Counted from the stretch's first letter, positions 6,936 to 16,117 are shown. The stretch is 64,000 nt of DNA from WLJO01 sp945889085 (GCA_945889085.1 CAMDBM010000007.1:1-64000); one strand, 5' to 3'. Translations and numbers: made by a program. Notes: generated by a model not told the origin, from the letters alone.

Positions 6936-9844
6936 GCAAGGGACAATGCCAGTGTTTGTCTTCGTAGAGGCGTCTCGGTGCCCAAGGAACCCGCCTCCGT
7001 AAGCTCCAAATTGGCGGCTTCGGCCTCTCGTCGAACCACAACTGCGTGGCCCCTGCCCGTGAATACGGTTGAGAGAACGGCCTCAGCAAGAATCCGCAAT
7101 TGGTGGGTGCCGGGCAGGTCGAGTGCTCGTGCAGCGATCACCGTTGCCAGAGCTGCCCGAGCGAGAGACTCGAGATCGACATCGCCGCTGCCTGTCGCCC
7201 TAAGGCAGCGCTCGGCCGCTCTTAGCGCTGAGAGGTGCTCCTTTCGCAGTACCGCCGTTAGCGCCTGCTGCCCGTAGAGAAACTCCATGACCTCGTTGCT
7301 GCCACTCTCCTCCCCCGCCTCGAATGCCTGCTGGATGAGTCTCTCGGAGACGTCAAAGTCACCCGTGAGGCGCAAGACTTCCGCCAGAGAGCCGAGCGCT
7401 TTGCCTTTCGCTTCCACCCAAAGATTGATGATCGGGGATTCGAGAACCGCTCTGAACTCAGACTCGGCAACTTCGAGTTCGTTAAATAGCGTCGCCACGA
7501 AGCCCCGGGTGAAGTGCAGCCGGAGAGCCATGGCTTCATCCGGCTTCGTCATCTTGCGGGCAACAAGGTTCATCTCTTGCAGTGCTCCCGTGTGGTCGCC
7601 GATAGCTGCACGATTCTCAGCGACACAAAGGCGCGCTTGACCTTCTTCCTCTTCGGTGAGTTCAACGCTGGTGTTTAACACCATCATGAGCGAGTCGATC
7701 GAGGTCCGGTAGCGACCTTCGTGAGATTCGATTAAGCCTGCGAGCAAGCGAAGCCGAGTGAATAGCTTCGCGGTGATGTCTTTTCGACCTGCCAAGGTCT
7801 CAAGCCAACCCCAAAGTTCAGAACGTCGTGCAAGGTGCATCCACCACACGTAGAGACTGTTCGTAAGCTCCGCTGCGTCGTCGCTTGATGCGTTTTCCAA
7901 TGCCCACAGAACTGCGGCGCGCACGTTGTCCACCTCAAGTTCCAGGTGGTCGAACTGTTTCGCGCCTGCGCCAACCCGCCCTCCAGCGGCCTCCACCCCA
8001 CGGTGCACCCAACGAATGAGCCGATGGTGCGCATCCGCGGTCTCGCCCAGTCCGCCAAGCACTTCCCCCGCAAACTCGCGAACCGTCGCAAGCAGCCGAA
8101 AGCGGGGCACTACCTTGCCCGGAAGACGGGTCAACATGCTGTGACGATCGAGTTCCTCGAACGCGTCCAGCAGGCGAGTTGGCCCCAGGGCGTCGCCCCA
8201 AATCTGCTCCACGTGGGCAAGTGAGAAGCCCCCGGAGAAGACCGAGAGGCGGGCCAGCAGGGTCTGTGCATCAGCCGAGAGCAACCCGAAACTCCACCCG
8301 ATCACGTCCCGCAGACTTCGATGGCGTTGCTCGCCTGCCCGATACGGGGCTGCGACGACATCCAGCCTCGACACCAGCCGCTTCCGCAGTTCCTCGAGGC
8401 CCAGCGTTCCCGAGCGCGCGGCTGCCAGTTCGATCGCCAAGGGCAAGCCGTCAACCCCCTCACAGATCTCGCCAATCACTGAAACGTCGCTGTCGTCGAA
8501 CAGTAGTCCCGACTGGAAGCGTTCGGCCCGTTCGATGAACAGTTCCACCGCCGGCACCTCCCGCAACGACTCGCCTTCGGCAGCCCTGCAGACGAGAGGG
8601 GCGACCGGCACCTGTCGTTCGCCGTTCAGGCCGAGCGGCACTCGACTCGTCACCAGAACGCGCAGCTGTCTGCTGTGCTGCAACACCTCACTCACAACGT
8701 CGCGCACACTCCCGTGAACATGCTCCGCCCCGTCGACAACAAGCAGCAGCGGACTCGTGCCCAGCATCCGTGCAATTTCGGCAACCGGTCGTTCGCGCCA
8801 CGACTCCGGTACGCCGAAAGCGGCGTTCACGGCCAGTGCCACCACCGAGGAATCTGCCACCTCGGGAATCGCCACGTACGCAACCGGCATCCACCCTTCC
8901 TCCTGGACCCGGTTCGCGACCTCAAGCGCAAGGCGACTCTTGCCTACGCCGCCCGGTCCGGTAAGGGTCACCAACCGATCGACCCCGCGTGAGGCGAGGG
9001 ACACGAGTTCCACAACCTCTGCCTCGCGACCCACCAGCGAGGTAATCGGTTCGGGTGGCGCTGCGTGCGCAAACGGTGACACCCGGCTCTCCAGATCCGG
9101 ATCCTGCTGCAACACGCGCTGCTCCATGGCGCGCAGTTGCGGCCCCGCCTCGATCCCTATATCCACCAGGGCGGTGCGAGCCTGATCGAAGGAACGCAGC
9201 GCATCCACCTGTCGACCGGACCGGTACAGGGCATGCATCAACTGGGCACGGAAGCGTTCCTCGTACGGGTGCTGTGCCACCAGTCCCTCGAGCGGGCCCA
9301 CCAAGTCGCTCCCCCGCCCCGCCCCGAGCAACGCATCCGTTCGGTCCGCCAGCGCCTGAACACGGCCCGGCTCCAGCGAGGCGGTCTCCCACTGATGAAA
9401 CGGCATGCCCACGAAGTCCTGCAGGGCGTCACCCCGCCACAACGCCTGCGCCTCGTCAAATCTCCCGGCAGCAACCGCGAAGCGCTCCTCGGCGAGCGCC
9501 GTGCGAGCCAGTTCGAGAAGGACGTAATAGCGATGGATGTCGAGCCCGCCGGGGTCCATCTCGAGGCGATAGCCGGAACCCTGACGCTCGATCCGGTCCG
9601 AGCAATCGGCCTCCCCGAGCACCCGCCGCCAATGAGCGACGTACACCTGCAGCGAACTGCGGACCGCACTCGGCGTTGCGTCACCCCAGATTCCATCGAT
9701 CAGTCTCGACTCGGGAACGGTGTCCCCAGCCCGTAGCGCCAACATGGCGAACACCGCGCGCTGCTTGGCCCCGCCAGCAGGCAGTGAGGCGTCACCCACC
9801 GTCGTCTGGAACCCACCCAGCAGCGAGACGCGCAAAGTCCCCAT
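6878..9844 (-). CDS. AfsR-like SARP transcriptional regulator (wHTH-BTAD-NB-ARC-TPR)
   Basis: A protein of 988 residues. The N-terminal about 95 residues are an OmpR-type winged helix (MGTLRVSLLGGFQ, QRAVFAMLALRAG, VYVAHWRRVLGE). A bacterial transcriptional activation domain follows to about residue 250. Next comes a STAND/NB-ARC ATPase with Walker A GPGGVGKS at about 295-303 and Walker B LLLVVDGAEH, and then a helical TPR-like C-terminal half. Such proteins integrate signals and activate specialised-metabolite or other operons; the target is not evident. The chosen start is ATG 9844, where SARP homology begins; GTG 9889 and ATG 9871 are alternatives. It converges on, and overlaps by 58 bases, the GGDEF-EAL gene. 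The C-terminal half is lower in GC than the N-terminal half. Confidence 0.85.
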   Translation of the reverse strand: MGTLRVSLLGGFQTTVGDASLPAGGAKQRAVFAMLALRAGDTVPESRLIDGIWGDATPSAVRSSLQVYVAHWRRVLGEADCSDRIERQGSGYRLEMDPGGLDIHRYYVLLELARTALAEERFAVAAGRFDEAQALWRGDALQDFVGMPFHQWETASLEPGRVQALADRTDALLGAGRGSDLVGPLEGLVAQHPYEERFRAQLMHALYRSGRQVDALRSFDQARTALVDIGIEAGPQLRAMEQRVLQQDPDLESRVSPFAHAAPPEPITSLVGREAEVVELVSLASRGVDRLVTLTGPGGVGKSRLALEVANRVQEEGWMPVAYVAIPEVADSSVVALAVNAAFGVPESWRERPVAEIARMLGTSPLLLVVDGAEHVHGSVRDVVSEVLQHSRQLRVLVTSRVPLGLNGERQVPVAPLVCRAAEGESLREVPAVELFIERAERFQSGLLFDDSDVSVIGEICEGVDGLPLAIELAAARSGTLGLEELRKRLVSRLDVVAAPYRAGEQRHRSLRDVIGWSFGLLSADAQTLLARLSVFSGGFSLAHVEQIWGDALGPTRLLDAFEELDRHSMLTRLPGKVVPRFRLLATVREFAGEVLGGLGETADAHHRLIRWVHRGVEAAGGRVGAGAKQFDHLELEVDNVRAAVLWALENASSDDAAELTNSLYVWWMHLARRSELWGWLETLAGRKDITAKLFTRLRLLAGLIESHEGRYRTSIDSLMMVLNTSVELTEEEEGQARLCVAENRAAIGDHTGALQEMNLVARKMTKPDEAMALRLHFTRGFVATLFNELEVAESEFRAVLESPIINLWVEAKGKALGSLAEVLRLTGDFDVSERLIQQAFEAGEESGSNEVMEFLYGQQALTAVLRKEHLSALRAAERCLRATGSGDVDLESLARAALATVIAARALDLPGTHQLRILAEAVLSTVFTGRGHAVVVRREAEAANLELTEAGSLGTETPLRRQTLALSLAQAIAGVLSATGPGSIAFR

Positions 9845-9913
9845 AGGACGCGGAGAATAGCCACTTGCCATGCGGGCAGCATTCGCCACGCCGCCTAAGA
9901 AACGCTGAAGGCC

Positions 9914-10807
9914 CTAGCCCGCAAGATCGGGCAGGCGCCCGAGCGCCCGCCACGCCACGGCACCGGCACCCACCAGCGGCGCCTCGCTACCGAGCCCAGC
10001 CGGGATGATCGTCGGCTTCATCGTTACGCTCCCCAGCCGGCAGTTGCTCTCCAGCTCCGCCTGCGCAGCGTCGAAGAAGGGCCGGCCGAACCCGAGCGCC
10101 ACCGAGCCGGCGACGACGGCAAGATCCACCTCAAGCAGGTTCATGACCGAAGCAACACCTCGCCCCACGAGCCGACCCGTTCGTTCGATGACGGCCGGGG
10201 TGGCGTCCACGGGTGACAACCCGGTGATCTCCTGGATCGCCCAGCCCGACGCCTCCGCCTCGAGGCATCCGGTTGCACCACAAGTGCAGGTCCGCCCGTC
10301 GGGCACCACGATGACGTGCCCAATGTGCCCGGCATTGCACGACGCCCCGTCGAGCAGCCTGCCATCGAGCACGATCCCGCCACCAATGCCGGTGGATACC
10401 ACCATCGCGAGGAAGTTCGTGTGCCCGCGAGCAGCACCGAGCCACCCCTCGCCGAGGGCGATCGCCTTCGTGTCACCGTCCCCGTTGACCTGGAGCCCGG
10501 TCAGCTCGCTCATGCGCTCGTGCAGCGGGAAGTCACGCCACGCAGGCAGGTTGATCGGCGAGACGCGCTCGAGGTTCGGCGAGATGGGGCCCGCGGCACC
10601 GATGCCGACGGCAAGCGGGTGTTCCCCCGCCTCGATCGCGGCGCCACGCACATCGTCCACGAGGTCGACGAGTTGGGCCCACAGACCCTCTGCATCGGCG
10701 TCGTGGTCCACCTTCACGAGGTGACGGCGGCTGATTGCCCCCGTCTCGTCCACCAACGCTGCGGCGAACTTGGTGGCGCCGAGATCCACAGCGAGAACGG
10801 TGTCCAC
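9914..10807 (-). CDS. ROK-family sugar kinase/regulator (downstream copy)
   Basis: A 297-residue ROK protein. The ATP-binding start is MDTVLAVDLGATKFAAALVD, the glycine-rich loop is VSTGIGGGIVLDG, and the ROK zinc motif is CTCGATGCLE. The catalytic Asp is kept in GDTKAIALGE, although the usual preceding Asn is Gly. The sugar-contacting Glu of the GExGH motif is His (GHIGH), so the substrate may differ from glucose. There is no DNA-binding domain, so it is a kinase type rather than a NagC-type repressor. The start is GTG 10807, only three bases after the stop of the upstream ROK gene, so the two form an operon transcribed leftward. Confidence 0.82.
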   Translation of the reverse strand: MDTVLAVDLGATKFAAALVDETGAISRRHLVKVDHDADAEGLWAQLVDLVDDVRGAAIEAGEHPLAVGIGAAGPISPNLERVSPINLPAWRDFPLHERMSELTGLQVNGDGDTKAIALGEGWLGAARGHTNFLAMVVSTGIGGGIVLDGRLLDGASCNAGHIGHVIVVPDGRTCTCGATGCLEAEASGWAIQEITGLSPVDATPAVIERTGRLVGRGVASVMNLLEVDLAVVAGSVALGFGRPFFDAAQAELESNCRLGSVTMKPTIIPAGLGSEAPLVGAGAVAWRALGRLPDLAG

Positions 10808-10810
10808 GGT

Positions 10811-11668
10811 TCAGACCCCCTCGCCGAAGCCGCGCCATCCGACCGCGGCAGCGCCGACGATGCCCGCCGGCTGGGGCGCCTTGGCGGAGACGATGACCGT
10901 CCCGCGGCTGAACGCGAGTCTGCACGACGCATCGAGTTCGGCCTGCGCGGCGAGGAACATCGTGGAGGCGTACTCCCGTGCCACCCGCCCGCCGCAAACA
11001 ATCAGTCGGAGGTCCAGGAGGTTCGCGATGGACGCGGCGGCGCGCCCCACCAGCAGGCCCACGTACTGCATGTGCTCGTACGAGGGCTCCGTGAGTGGCC
11101 GGCCCGTTGATGACTCGATGGCGCCCACCGAAACCTCGGCCTCGAGGCATCCCCGGGCACCGCAGGCACAACGCCGACCCTCCGGTTCCACAATGACGTG
11201 TCCGACCCGCCCTGCATGGGACAGCCCACCGTCGAGCAGGCGCCCGTCGAGCACCACGCCGCCGGTGACCGAGTCGTCGATATTCAGGGCGGCGAAGTGT
11301 TCCGACCCACGTGCCGATCCGACCCAGCCCTCGGCAAGCGCGAACGCCCGCCCGGCCGTGTCGACGAACACCGGAACGTCCACGGACTCGGCAACGATGA
11401 GACCGGCCTCGGCGAGCACGTCCCGGGTGGAACCACCCGCAAGCTCCTCAACCGCCGGTCCGACCGATACGCCACACGCAGTCAGCGAACCGCCCACCTT
11501 GGCGACGCGGTCCGGGACCTGCTCCAGATACACCTCAATCTGCTCCCAGAGGCCATCAAGGGCCTCCGGTGGATCGAGAACCCCTGAGTCGACAACCTTG
11601 CCGTCCCGGTTCACCAGCCCGACGGAGTTCTTCGTACCGCCGAGTTCAATTGCCAGAGCTACTTCCAC
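10811..11668 (-). CDS. ROK-family protein with degenerate catalytic motif (upstream copy)
   Basis: A 285-residue ROK protein (MEVALAIELGGTKNSVGLV, zinc motif CACGARGCLE). The start is GTG 11668, supported by an AAGGAG ribosome-binding site at 11679-11684 with a 10-base spacer; a longer open frame upstream has no support. At the position of the catalytic ND pair the sequence reads VDTAGRAFALAE, so an alanine sits where the catalytic Asp should be. The GExGH glutamate is Arg (GRVGH). This suggests a non-kinase, or a partner of the tandem copy. It could also be a divergent ROK subfamily with a shifted Asp. Divergent from the ECF sigma gene. Confidence 0.8.
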   Translation of the reverse strand: MEVALAIELGGTKNSVGLVNRDGKVVDSGVLDPPEALDGLWEQIEVYLEQVPDRVAKVGGSLTACGVSVGPAVEELAGGSTRDVLAEAGLIVAESVDVPVFVDTAGRAFALAEGWVGSARGSEHFAALNIDDSVTGGVVLDGRLLDGGLSHAGRVGHVIVEPEGRRCACGARGCLEAEVSVGAIESSTGRPLTEPSYEHMQYVGLLVGRAAASIANLLDLRLIVCGGRVAREYASTMFLAAQAELDASCRLAFSRGTVIVSAKAPQPAGIVGAAAVGWRGFGEGV

Positions 11669-11884
11669 GGTCGCGTTACTCCTTCCGGTTCCTACAGCGC
11701 CGTCACAGTAGCGACACACAATCGCAACATTGGTGGATACCCACACACAGAGTGCGCTACCAACCTCCCAGCGCGGTGCACCGTGCGCTACGGTTGCGGC
11801 CGAGGCGTTCACACTCCGACAGGAGATGAACGCTGGGAGGGAATTTTCTGTCCGACCAAACCACGTGGCGTGTTGCGACGTGTC

Positions 11885-12412
11885 ATGGTCGGTGTTAACC
11901 ATCACGATTGGAACGCTGGCACGTTGCGGACGGACATCGAGTCGTACTTCCGCGCCCACTACGGGCGCCTTGTCCGCGCGCTCACGCTGGTCGGTGGCAA
12001 CGAGGAAGCCGCTGCCGACGCCGTGCAGGAGGCCTTCGTGAAGGCCCACCAGAAGTGGCGCACGGTCAGCCAGTACGACGACCCCGTCGGCTGGATCCGT
12101 CGGGTTGCCATCAACCGACTCCATGACGACCACCGCCGCAACACCCGCAAGGACCGCGCCGTTGCCCGCCTCGGGGCTGGGGAGACCTGGACGGTCGATG
12201 CCCCCGAGGCCAGCACGTCCGAGCCGCTGGCCGCAGCGCTTGCCGGTCTTCCGCGGCAGCAGCGACTTGCGGTTGCCTTGTTCTATCTCGAAGGTCTGAG
12301 CGTCGCCGAAACCGCCTCCGCGCTCGAGATCAGCGAGGGGGCAGTGAAGTTCCACCTGCACCAGGGCCGCGAACGGCTCCGTGGGCTGCTCGGCGAGGAG
12401 TGGCGGCCATGA
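11885..12412 (+). CDS. SigE-type ECF RNA polymerase sigma factor
   Basis: A 175-residue sigma-70 family protein. Region 2 is visible as IESYFRAHYGRLVRALTLVG, DAVQEAFVKAHQKW and PVGWIRRVAINRL. Region 4 follows as LAALAAGLPRQQRLAVALFYLEGLSVAETA with EGAVKFHLHQGRERL. It directs RNA polymerase to stress or envelope promoters (family knowledge). ATG 11885 is preferred over the longer open frame from 11783 because region 2 homology begins soon after it; the ribosome-binding site is weak. Its TGA overlaps the ATG of the next gene, as is common for a sigma/anti-sigma pair. The 216 bases before it, shared with the leftward ROK operon, probably hold both promoters. Confidence 0.87.
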   Translation: MVGVNHHDWNAGTLRTDIESYFRAHYGRLVRALTLVGGNEEAAADAVQEAFVKAHQKWRTVSQYDDPVGWIRRVAINRLHDDHRRNTRKDRAVARLGAGETWTVDAPEASTSEPLAAALAGLPRQQRLAVALFYLEGLSVAETASALEISEGAVKFHLHQGRERLRGLLGEEWRP

Positions 12413-13011
12413 CCGACGACTTCGACGACCCCGACCTCGCAGCCGCGCTTCGCAACATCGCTGGTCCGGTGCCCAGCGTGGAGGCTGCTCTGCCCGTGTT
12501 CCACCGCCGGGTCCGGGTGGCACGTATCCGGCGTGTCTCGGTTGCGGTATCGGGCGCCGCGGCGGTTGCGCTCATCGCCGTAGGTGCAGTGGCACTGACC
12601 GGCAACGAGCGGGGCAACAACATCACGCCGATGGACCCATCGATCACCCTCGACACCGTCGCCGATCCCTCGACCGGGGTGGGTGCGAGCACCACCACAA
12701 CGCCGACCACGACGCTTCCCGACGACGACACGGGGCCCAGCAGCGGGTCCGGCCCGGGCGCGACAGGCACCTCCGGGAGTGGCGGCACCGCGTCGATCCC
12801 GTCCAGCGGATCCACCTCGACCACCGTCGACGACTCCGACAACACGGACGACCCGGACGAGTCAGACGACCCAGATGAGTCAGACGACTCCGATGACAGC
12901 AGGAACGAGGGATCGGGCAACCCCAGGACGACCACTTCGACAGGTGGACGGGCCGCGACCCAACGGTGCTCCTCGGCCGGGGAGTCGTTCTCGTGCTCCG
13001 TCGGATCCTGA
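12409..13011 (+). CDS. Single-pass membrane protein, candidate anti-sigma factor
   Basis: A 200-residue protein whose ATG overlaps the sigma factor stop (ATGA). It has a cytoplasmic part of about 38 residues, one transmembrane helix at about 40-62 (VSVAVSGAAAVALIAVGAV) and a long outside tail. The tail is made almost only of Ser, Thr, Gly, Pro and Asp, with DDPDESDD-type repeats. The position and topology are those of anti-sigma factors, but no zinc-binding HxxxCxxC or clear anti-sigma domain motif is present, and the cytoplasmic part is very short. It also overlaps the next gene. The role as regulator of the sigma factor is inferred from context only. Confidence 0.6.
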   Translation: MTDDFDDPDLAAALRNIAGPVPSVEAALPVFHRRVRVARIRRVSVAVSGAAAVALIAVGAVALTGNERGNNITPMDPSITLDTVADPSTGVGASTTTTPTTTLPDDDTGPSSGSGPGATGTSGSGGTASIPSSGSTSTTVDDSDNTDDPDESDDPDESDDSDDSRNEGSGNPRTTTSTGGRAATQRCSSAGESFSCSVGS

Positions 13012-14105
13012 TCCTCTTCGCAGCCCTCGCAGCACCGCTCGCGGCCGGTGCGTGCGGCGGCGATAGAGAGAGCGCCATCGAACCCGATCGCTTTGACCTT
13101 CGCGGACCCCACGCTGTCGGTGTCACCACGCTCAACCTCGGCGACCGCCAGGTGGAGGTGTACTACCCCGTTGACGCAACGTCGGTGAGCGGTCGCCCAA
13201 CCGACTCCTACGAGGCCGCCGACGCGTTCCCCGAGGCGTTCCGGGCGATGGTGCCACCGGCGATGAACGGGTCATTCGACGTGGGGGCGGTTCGTGACGC
13301 ATCCGGATCCGGAAAGGGGCCGTTCCCTGTCGTGATCTACAGCCATGGATTCGGCGGCTACCGACAGGTGGCAACGTTCTACCTCGCACACCTTGCGTCC
13401 TGGGGCTTCGTCGTCGCATCGGCTGACCACCTCGAGCGCGGCATCGTTGCGGTCGCCAGCGGCAGGCTGGAGAACGCGAGCAAGGGCATCGACCTCGACG
13501 ATGTCTCACGTACCATCGCCCTGCTCCGGGCCGAAGGGGCGGCCAGTACGAGCCCTCTCGAGGGAATCGTGAACGCCGACCGCGTGGGGATTACCGGCCA
13601 CTCCGCGGGGGCCCAGACGGCCCTCCGGGCGGCGGGGTCGAACGGCGACATCGACGCGTTCGTCTCGATCTCCGGTGGCCTGTCCCTGATGGGCGAGCCG
13701 AGCCCACCCATGCCGGCAAAACCGGCGCTCGTCGTTGCCGGGGCCGATGATCAGGTGGTGATCGCGAGCAAGAGCGCCGCGCTCTTCGCGGCTCTCGGCT
13801 CCCCGAAGTACCACGTCGAGATCGAAAATGCCGGGCACAATTCGTTCACCGACTCCTGTCCGGTGATTCTCGAGCGGGGTGGTCTCGAGTCCCTCCGGCC
13901 GATGCTCGGCACGCTCATCGACCTCGCCCAGGACGGCTGCAACGCCGGACAGGCCGACCCCTACGCCGTCCAACTCGTGCTCGGGCACTACTCGACGGCG
14001 TTCTTCCTCACGTATCTGACCGGAGAGGATCACCGCGCCACCCTGCTGGCCGGGCCTCCTGCCAGTGTCGGCTCCCTCAGCCTCTCGGCGCTCGCCCACG
14101 CCTAG
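12993..14105 (+). CDS. Lipoprotein alpha/beta hydrolase (PAF-acetylhydrolase/dienelactone-hydrolase like)
   Basis: A 370-residue secreted hydrolase. Starting at GTG 12993 it has a lipoprotein-type signal (MLRRILILFAALAAPLAAGAC), which decides the start over the GTG at 12966. The catalytic serine is S204 in GHSAG, an acid is probable in VAGADDQV, and the histidine in AGHNSF. An oxyanion-hole region YSHGFGGYR lies upstream. The layout matches platelet-activating-factor acetylhydrolase or chlorophyllase-like enzymes that cut ester bonds. The gene overlaps the membrane-protein gene by 19 bases and so belongs to the sigma-factor operon, suggesting an envelope function. The substrate is unknown. 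Confidence 0.78.
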   Translation: MLRRILILFAALAAPLAAGACGGDRESAIEPDRFDLRGPHAVGVTTLNLGDRQVEVYYPVDATSVSGRPTDSYEAADAFPEAFRAMVPPAMNGSFDVGAVRDASGSGKGPFPVVIYSHGFGGYRQVATFYLAHLASWGFVVASADHLERGIVAVASGRLENASKGIDLDDVSRTIALLRAEGAASTSPLEGIVNADRVGITGHSAGAQTALRAAGSNGDIDAFVSISGGLSLMGEPSPPMPAKPALVVAGADDQVVIASKSAALFAALGSPKYHVEIENAGHNSFTDSCPVILERGGLESLRPMLGTLIDLAQDGCNAGQADPYAVQLVLGHYSTAFFLTYLTGEDHRATLLAGPPASVGSLSLSALAHA

Positions 14106-14192
14106 TTGGCGGTAGGTGCCGAGCCCTCCCTGACCGCCCTTGACGTGCAGGGGTGGCCAGACCCGGTCCGGAGCGGGCACACTTTGCCCCGC

Positions 14193-16064
14193 ATGCAACT
14201 GCTCAGTCCCCTGACTCTCGGCCCCGTCACCGCCCCCAACCGTGTGATGTTCGGCCCCATCGTCACGAACCTCGGCGACGACGACCGCCGCTTCACGCCC
14301 CGGCACACCGCCTTCTACCGCAGACGGGCAGAGGGCGGGTGCGGCGTCATCGTGACCGAGGGCGCGAGCGTGCACGCCTCGGACTGGCCGGCGGAGCGCC
14401 TACCCCTCGCCGAGCGTTGCGGCCCCGGCTGGGCGGAGATAGTCGCTGCGTGCCACGCACACGGATCGCTCGTGATCGCCTCGCTCGACCATTCCGGTGG
14501 GCAGGGTTCCTCCGCCTACAGCCAGGCCCCCCTGCTCTCCCCGTCGCGCGTGCCCGAGGTGAACAGCCGGGAGGTTCCGAAGTGGATGGAGCCCGAGGAC
14601 ATCGCCGCGGTCGTTGCCGCGTTCGGGGCGTCGGCACGCATCGCCGTTGAGGCGGGCTGTGACGGCGTGGAGATCAACGCTGGCCAGCACAGCCTCGTGC
14701 GCCAGTTCCTCTCGGGACTCACCAACCACCGCGGCGACGAGTGGGGCCAGGACCGTCTTCGCTTCGCACGCGACGTGATCGCGGCGACGCGTGCCGCAGT
14801 CGGTCCGGACAAAGCGGTTGGGTTGCGCCTGTCCTGCGACGAACTCGCCCCGTGGGCCGGCATCACGCCGGAGATGGCACCCGGAATCGCGGCAGACCTG
14901 TGCGCCATCGGTGTCGACTACCTCGTAGTCGTGCGGGGATCGATCTTCTCGGCCGAGAAGACCCGGCCGGACTTCCACGAGCCGACCGGCTTCAACATCG
15001 GAATCTGCAGGGAGGTGAAGGCCGCCGTCGGTGTACCCGTGTTCCTGCAGGGGTCTGTCATCGACAGCGGCCAGGCCGAGTGGGCGATCGGTGACGGTGT
15101 GTGCGACGCCGTTGAGATGACGCGGGCCCAGCTCGCAGACCCGGACCTCGTCTCCAAGCTCGTGGCAGGAACGCCGCAGCAGATCCGGCCCTGCACGCGC
15201 TGCAACCAGACGTGTCAGGTCCGTGACGCGCGCAATCCGATCATCACGTGTGTGGTGGAGCCGACGACCGGCCGCGAGACCGAGGACCCGCGCTGGGACC
15301 AGCCCTCATCGCACCCGCGCGATGTACTCGTCATCGGGGGTGGGCCCGCCGGACTCGAGACCGCGCGCGTCGCGCGTTTGCGCGGTCACCGGGTCCGTCT
15401 CGTCGAGCGCGAACCAGAAGTTGGTGGGCTCGCCCGCGTCGCCGGCCCCGCTGCGGTGTTCGTCGACTGGCTCGTGGCCGAGTGCGAACGGCTCGGGGTA
15501 TGCATCGAGCGCGGCGCGAACGCCGAACCGCAGCCGAACGAGACGGTCATCGAGTGCACCGGCTCGATCCCCGGCACGCGCCCCTATCGCACCACCGGTC
15601 GTCCCGTGATCATCGACATCGCAGACGTCCGACGGGGCGCGGTATCGCTGCCCACCGACGGCGCTGTCCTCGTGTACGACCCGATCGGCGGCCCGATTGG
15701 GGTGGCGGTCGCGGAGGAACTCGGCGACCGCGCTGTCCTCGTTACCCAGGACAACATCGCTGGCAACGAACTGTCACGCAGCGGGGACCTCGCGCCCGCA
15801 AACGTCCGGCTCCAGCAGCGCGGGGTGAGGATCGAGCGTCGCTGCATCCTGCGTGAGGTGCACGAGGACCACGTGGTGCTCGAGGATCGTTTCGGCGCCG
15901 GCCTGCGCCGCGTCGATGCAGTTGCGGTTGTTGACTGCGGCTTCCGCCTGCCCGCACCGCCCATCAACGAGCGCAGTAGCCGTGCCGGGGACTGCGTTGC
16001 GCCGCGGACCGTTCACGAGGCCGTGCTCGAGGGTCGCCGCGCGGCGGTCGCCGTCGACCGCTGA
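14193..16064 (+). CDS. Mycofactocin system FadH/OYE-family oxidoreductase
   Basis: A 623-residue flavoprotein related to 2,4-dienoyl-CoA reductase. It has an FMN barrel (residues 1 to about 320), a [4Fe-4S] motif C334-xx-C337-xxx-C341 plus C353, and an NAD(P)/FAD-binding domain with VIGGGPAGLETARV. The wording of the barrel (GPVTAPNRVMFGPIVTNLGD, DGVEINAGQHSLVRQFLSG) fits the OYE family named for its association with mycofactocin. It may therefore pass electrons to or from that cofactor (inference). ATG 14193 begins the homology; the open frame from 14106 has no support. The gene is 10 kb from mftEF and directly follows the lipoprotein hydrolase. Confidence 0.82.
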   Translation: MQLLSPLTLGPVTAPNRVMFGPIVTNLGDDDRRFTPRHTAFYRRRAEGGCGVIVTEGASVHASDWPAERLPLAERCGPGWAEIVAACHAHGSLVIASLDHSGGQGSSAYSQAPLLSPSRVPEVNSREVPKWMEPEDIAAVVAAFGASARIAVEAGCDGVEINAGQHSLVRQFLSGLTNHRGDEWGQDRLRFARDVIAATRAAVGPDKAVGLRLSCDELAPWAGITPEMAPGIAADLCAIGVDYLVVVRGSIFSAEKTRPDFHEPTGFNIGICREVKAAVGVPVFLQGSVIDSGQAEWAIGDGVCDAVEMTRAQLADPDLVSKLVAGTPQQIRPCTRCNQTCQVRDARNPIITCVVEPTTGRETEDPRWDQPSSHPRDVLVIGGGPAGLETARVARLRGHRVRLVEREPEVGGLARVAGPAAVFVDWLVAECERLGVCIERGANAEPQPNETVIECTGSIPGTRPYRTTGRPVIIDIADVRRGAVSLPTDGAVLVYDPIGGPIGVAVAEELGDRAVLVTQDNIAGNELSRSGDLAPANVRLQQRGVRIERRCILREVHEDHVVLEDRFGAGLRRVDAVAVVDCGFRLPAPPINERSSRAGDCVAPRTVHEAVLEGRRAAVAVDR

Positions 16065-16117
16065 CCCGTCAGCCACCCGCCCGTCGACCGCTCAGCGTCT
16101 TAGCGGCTCAAGCACGG

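Noticed and set aside
12840..12900. DDPDESDD DNA repeats as a possible mobile or regulatory repeat
   Set aside because: They are in frame with the membrane protein's outer tail and encode a plain acidic linker.
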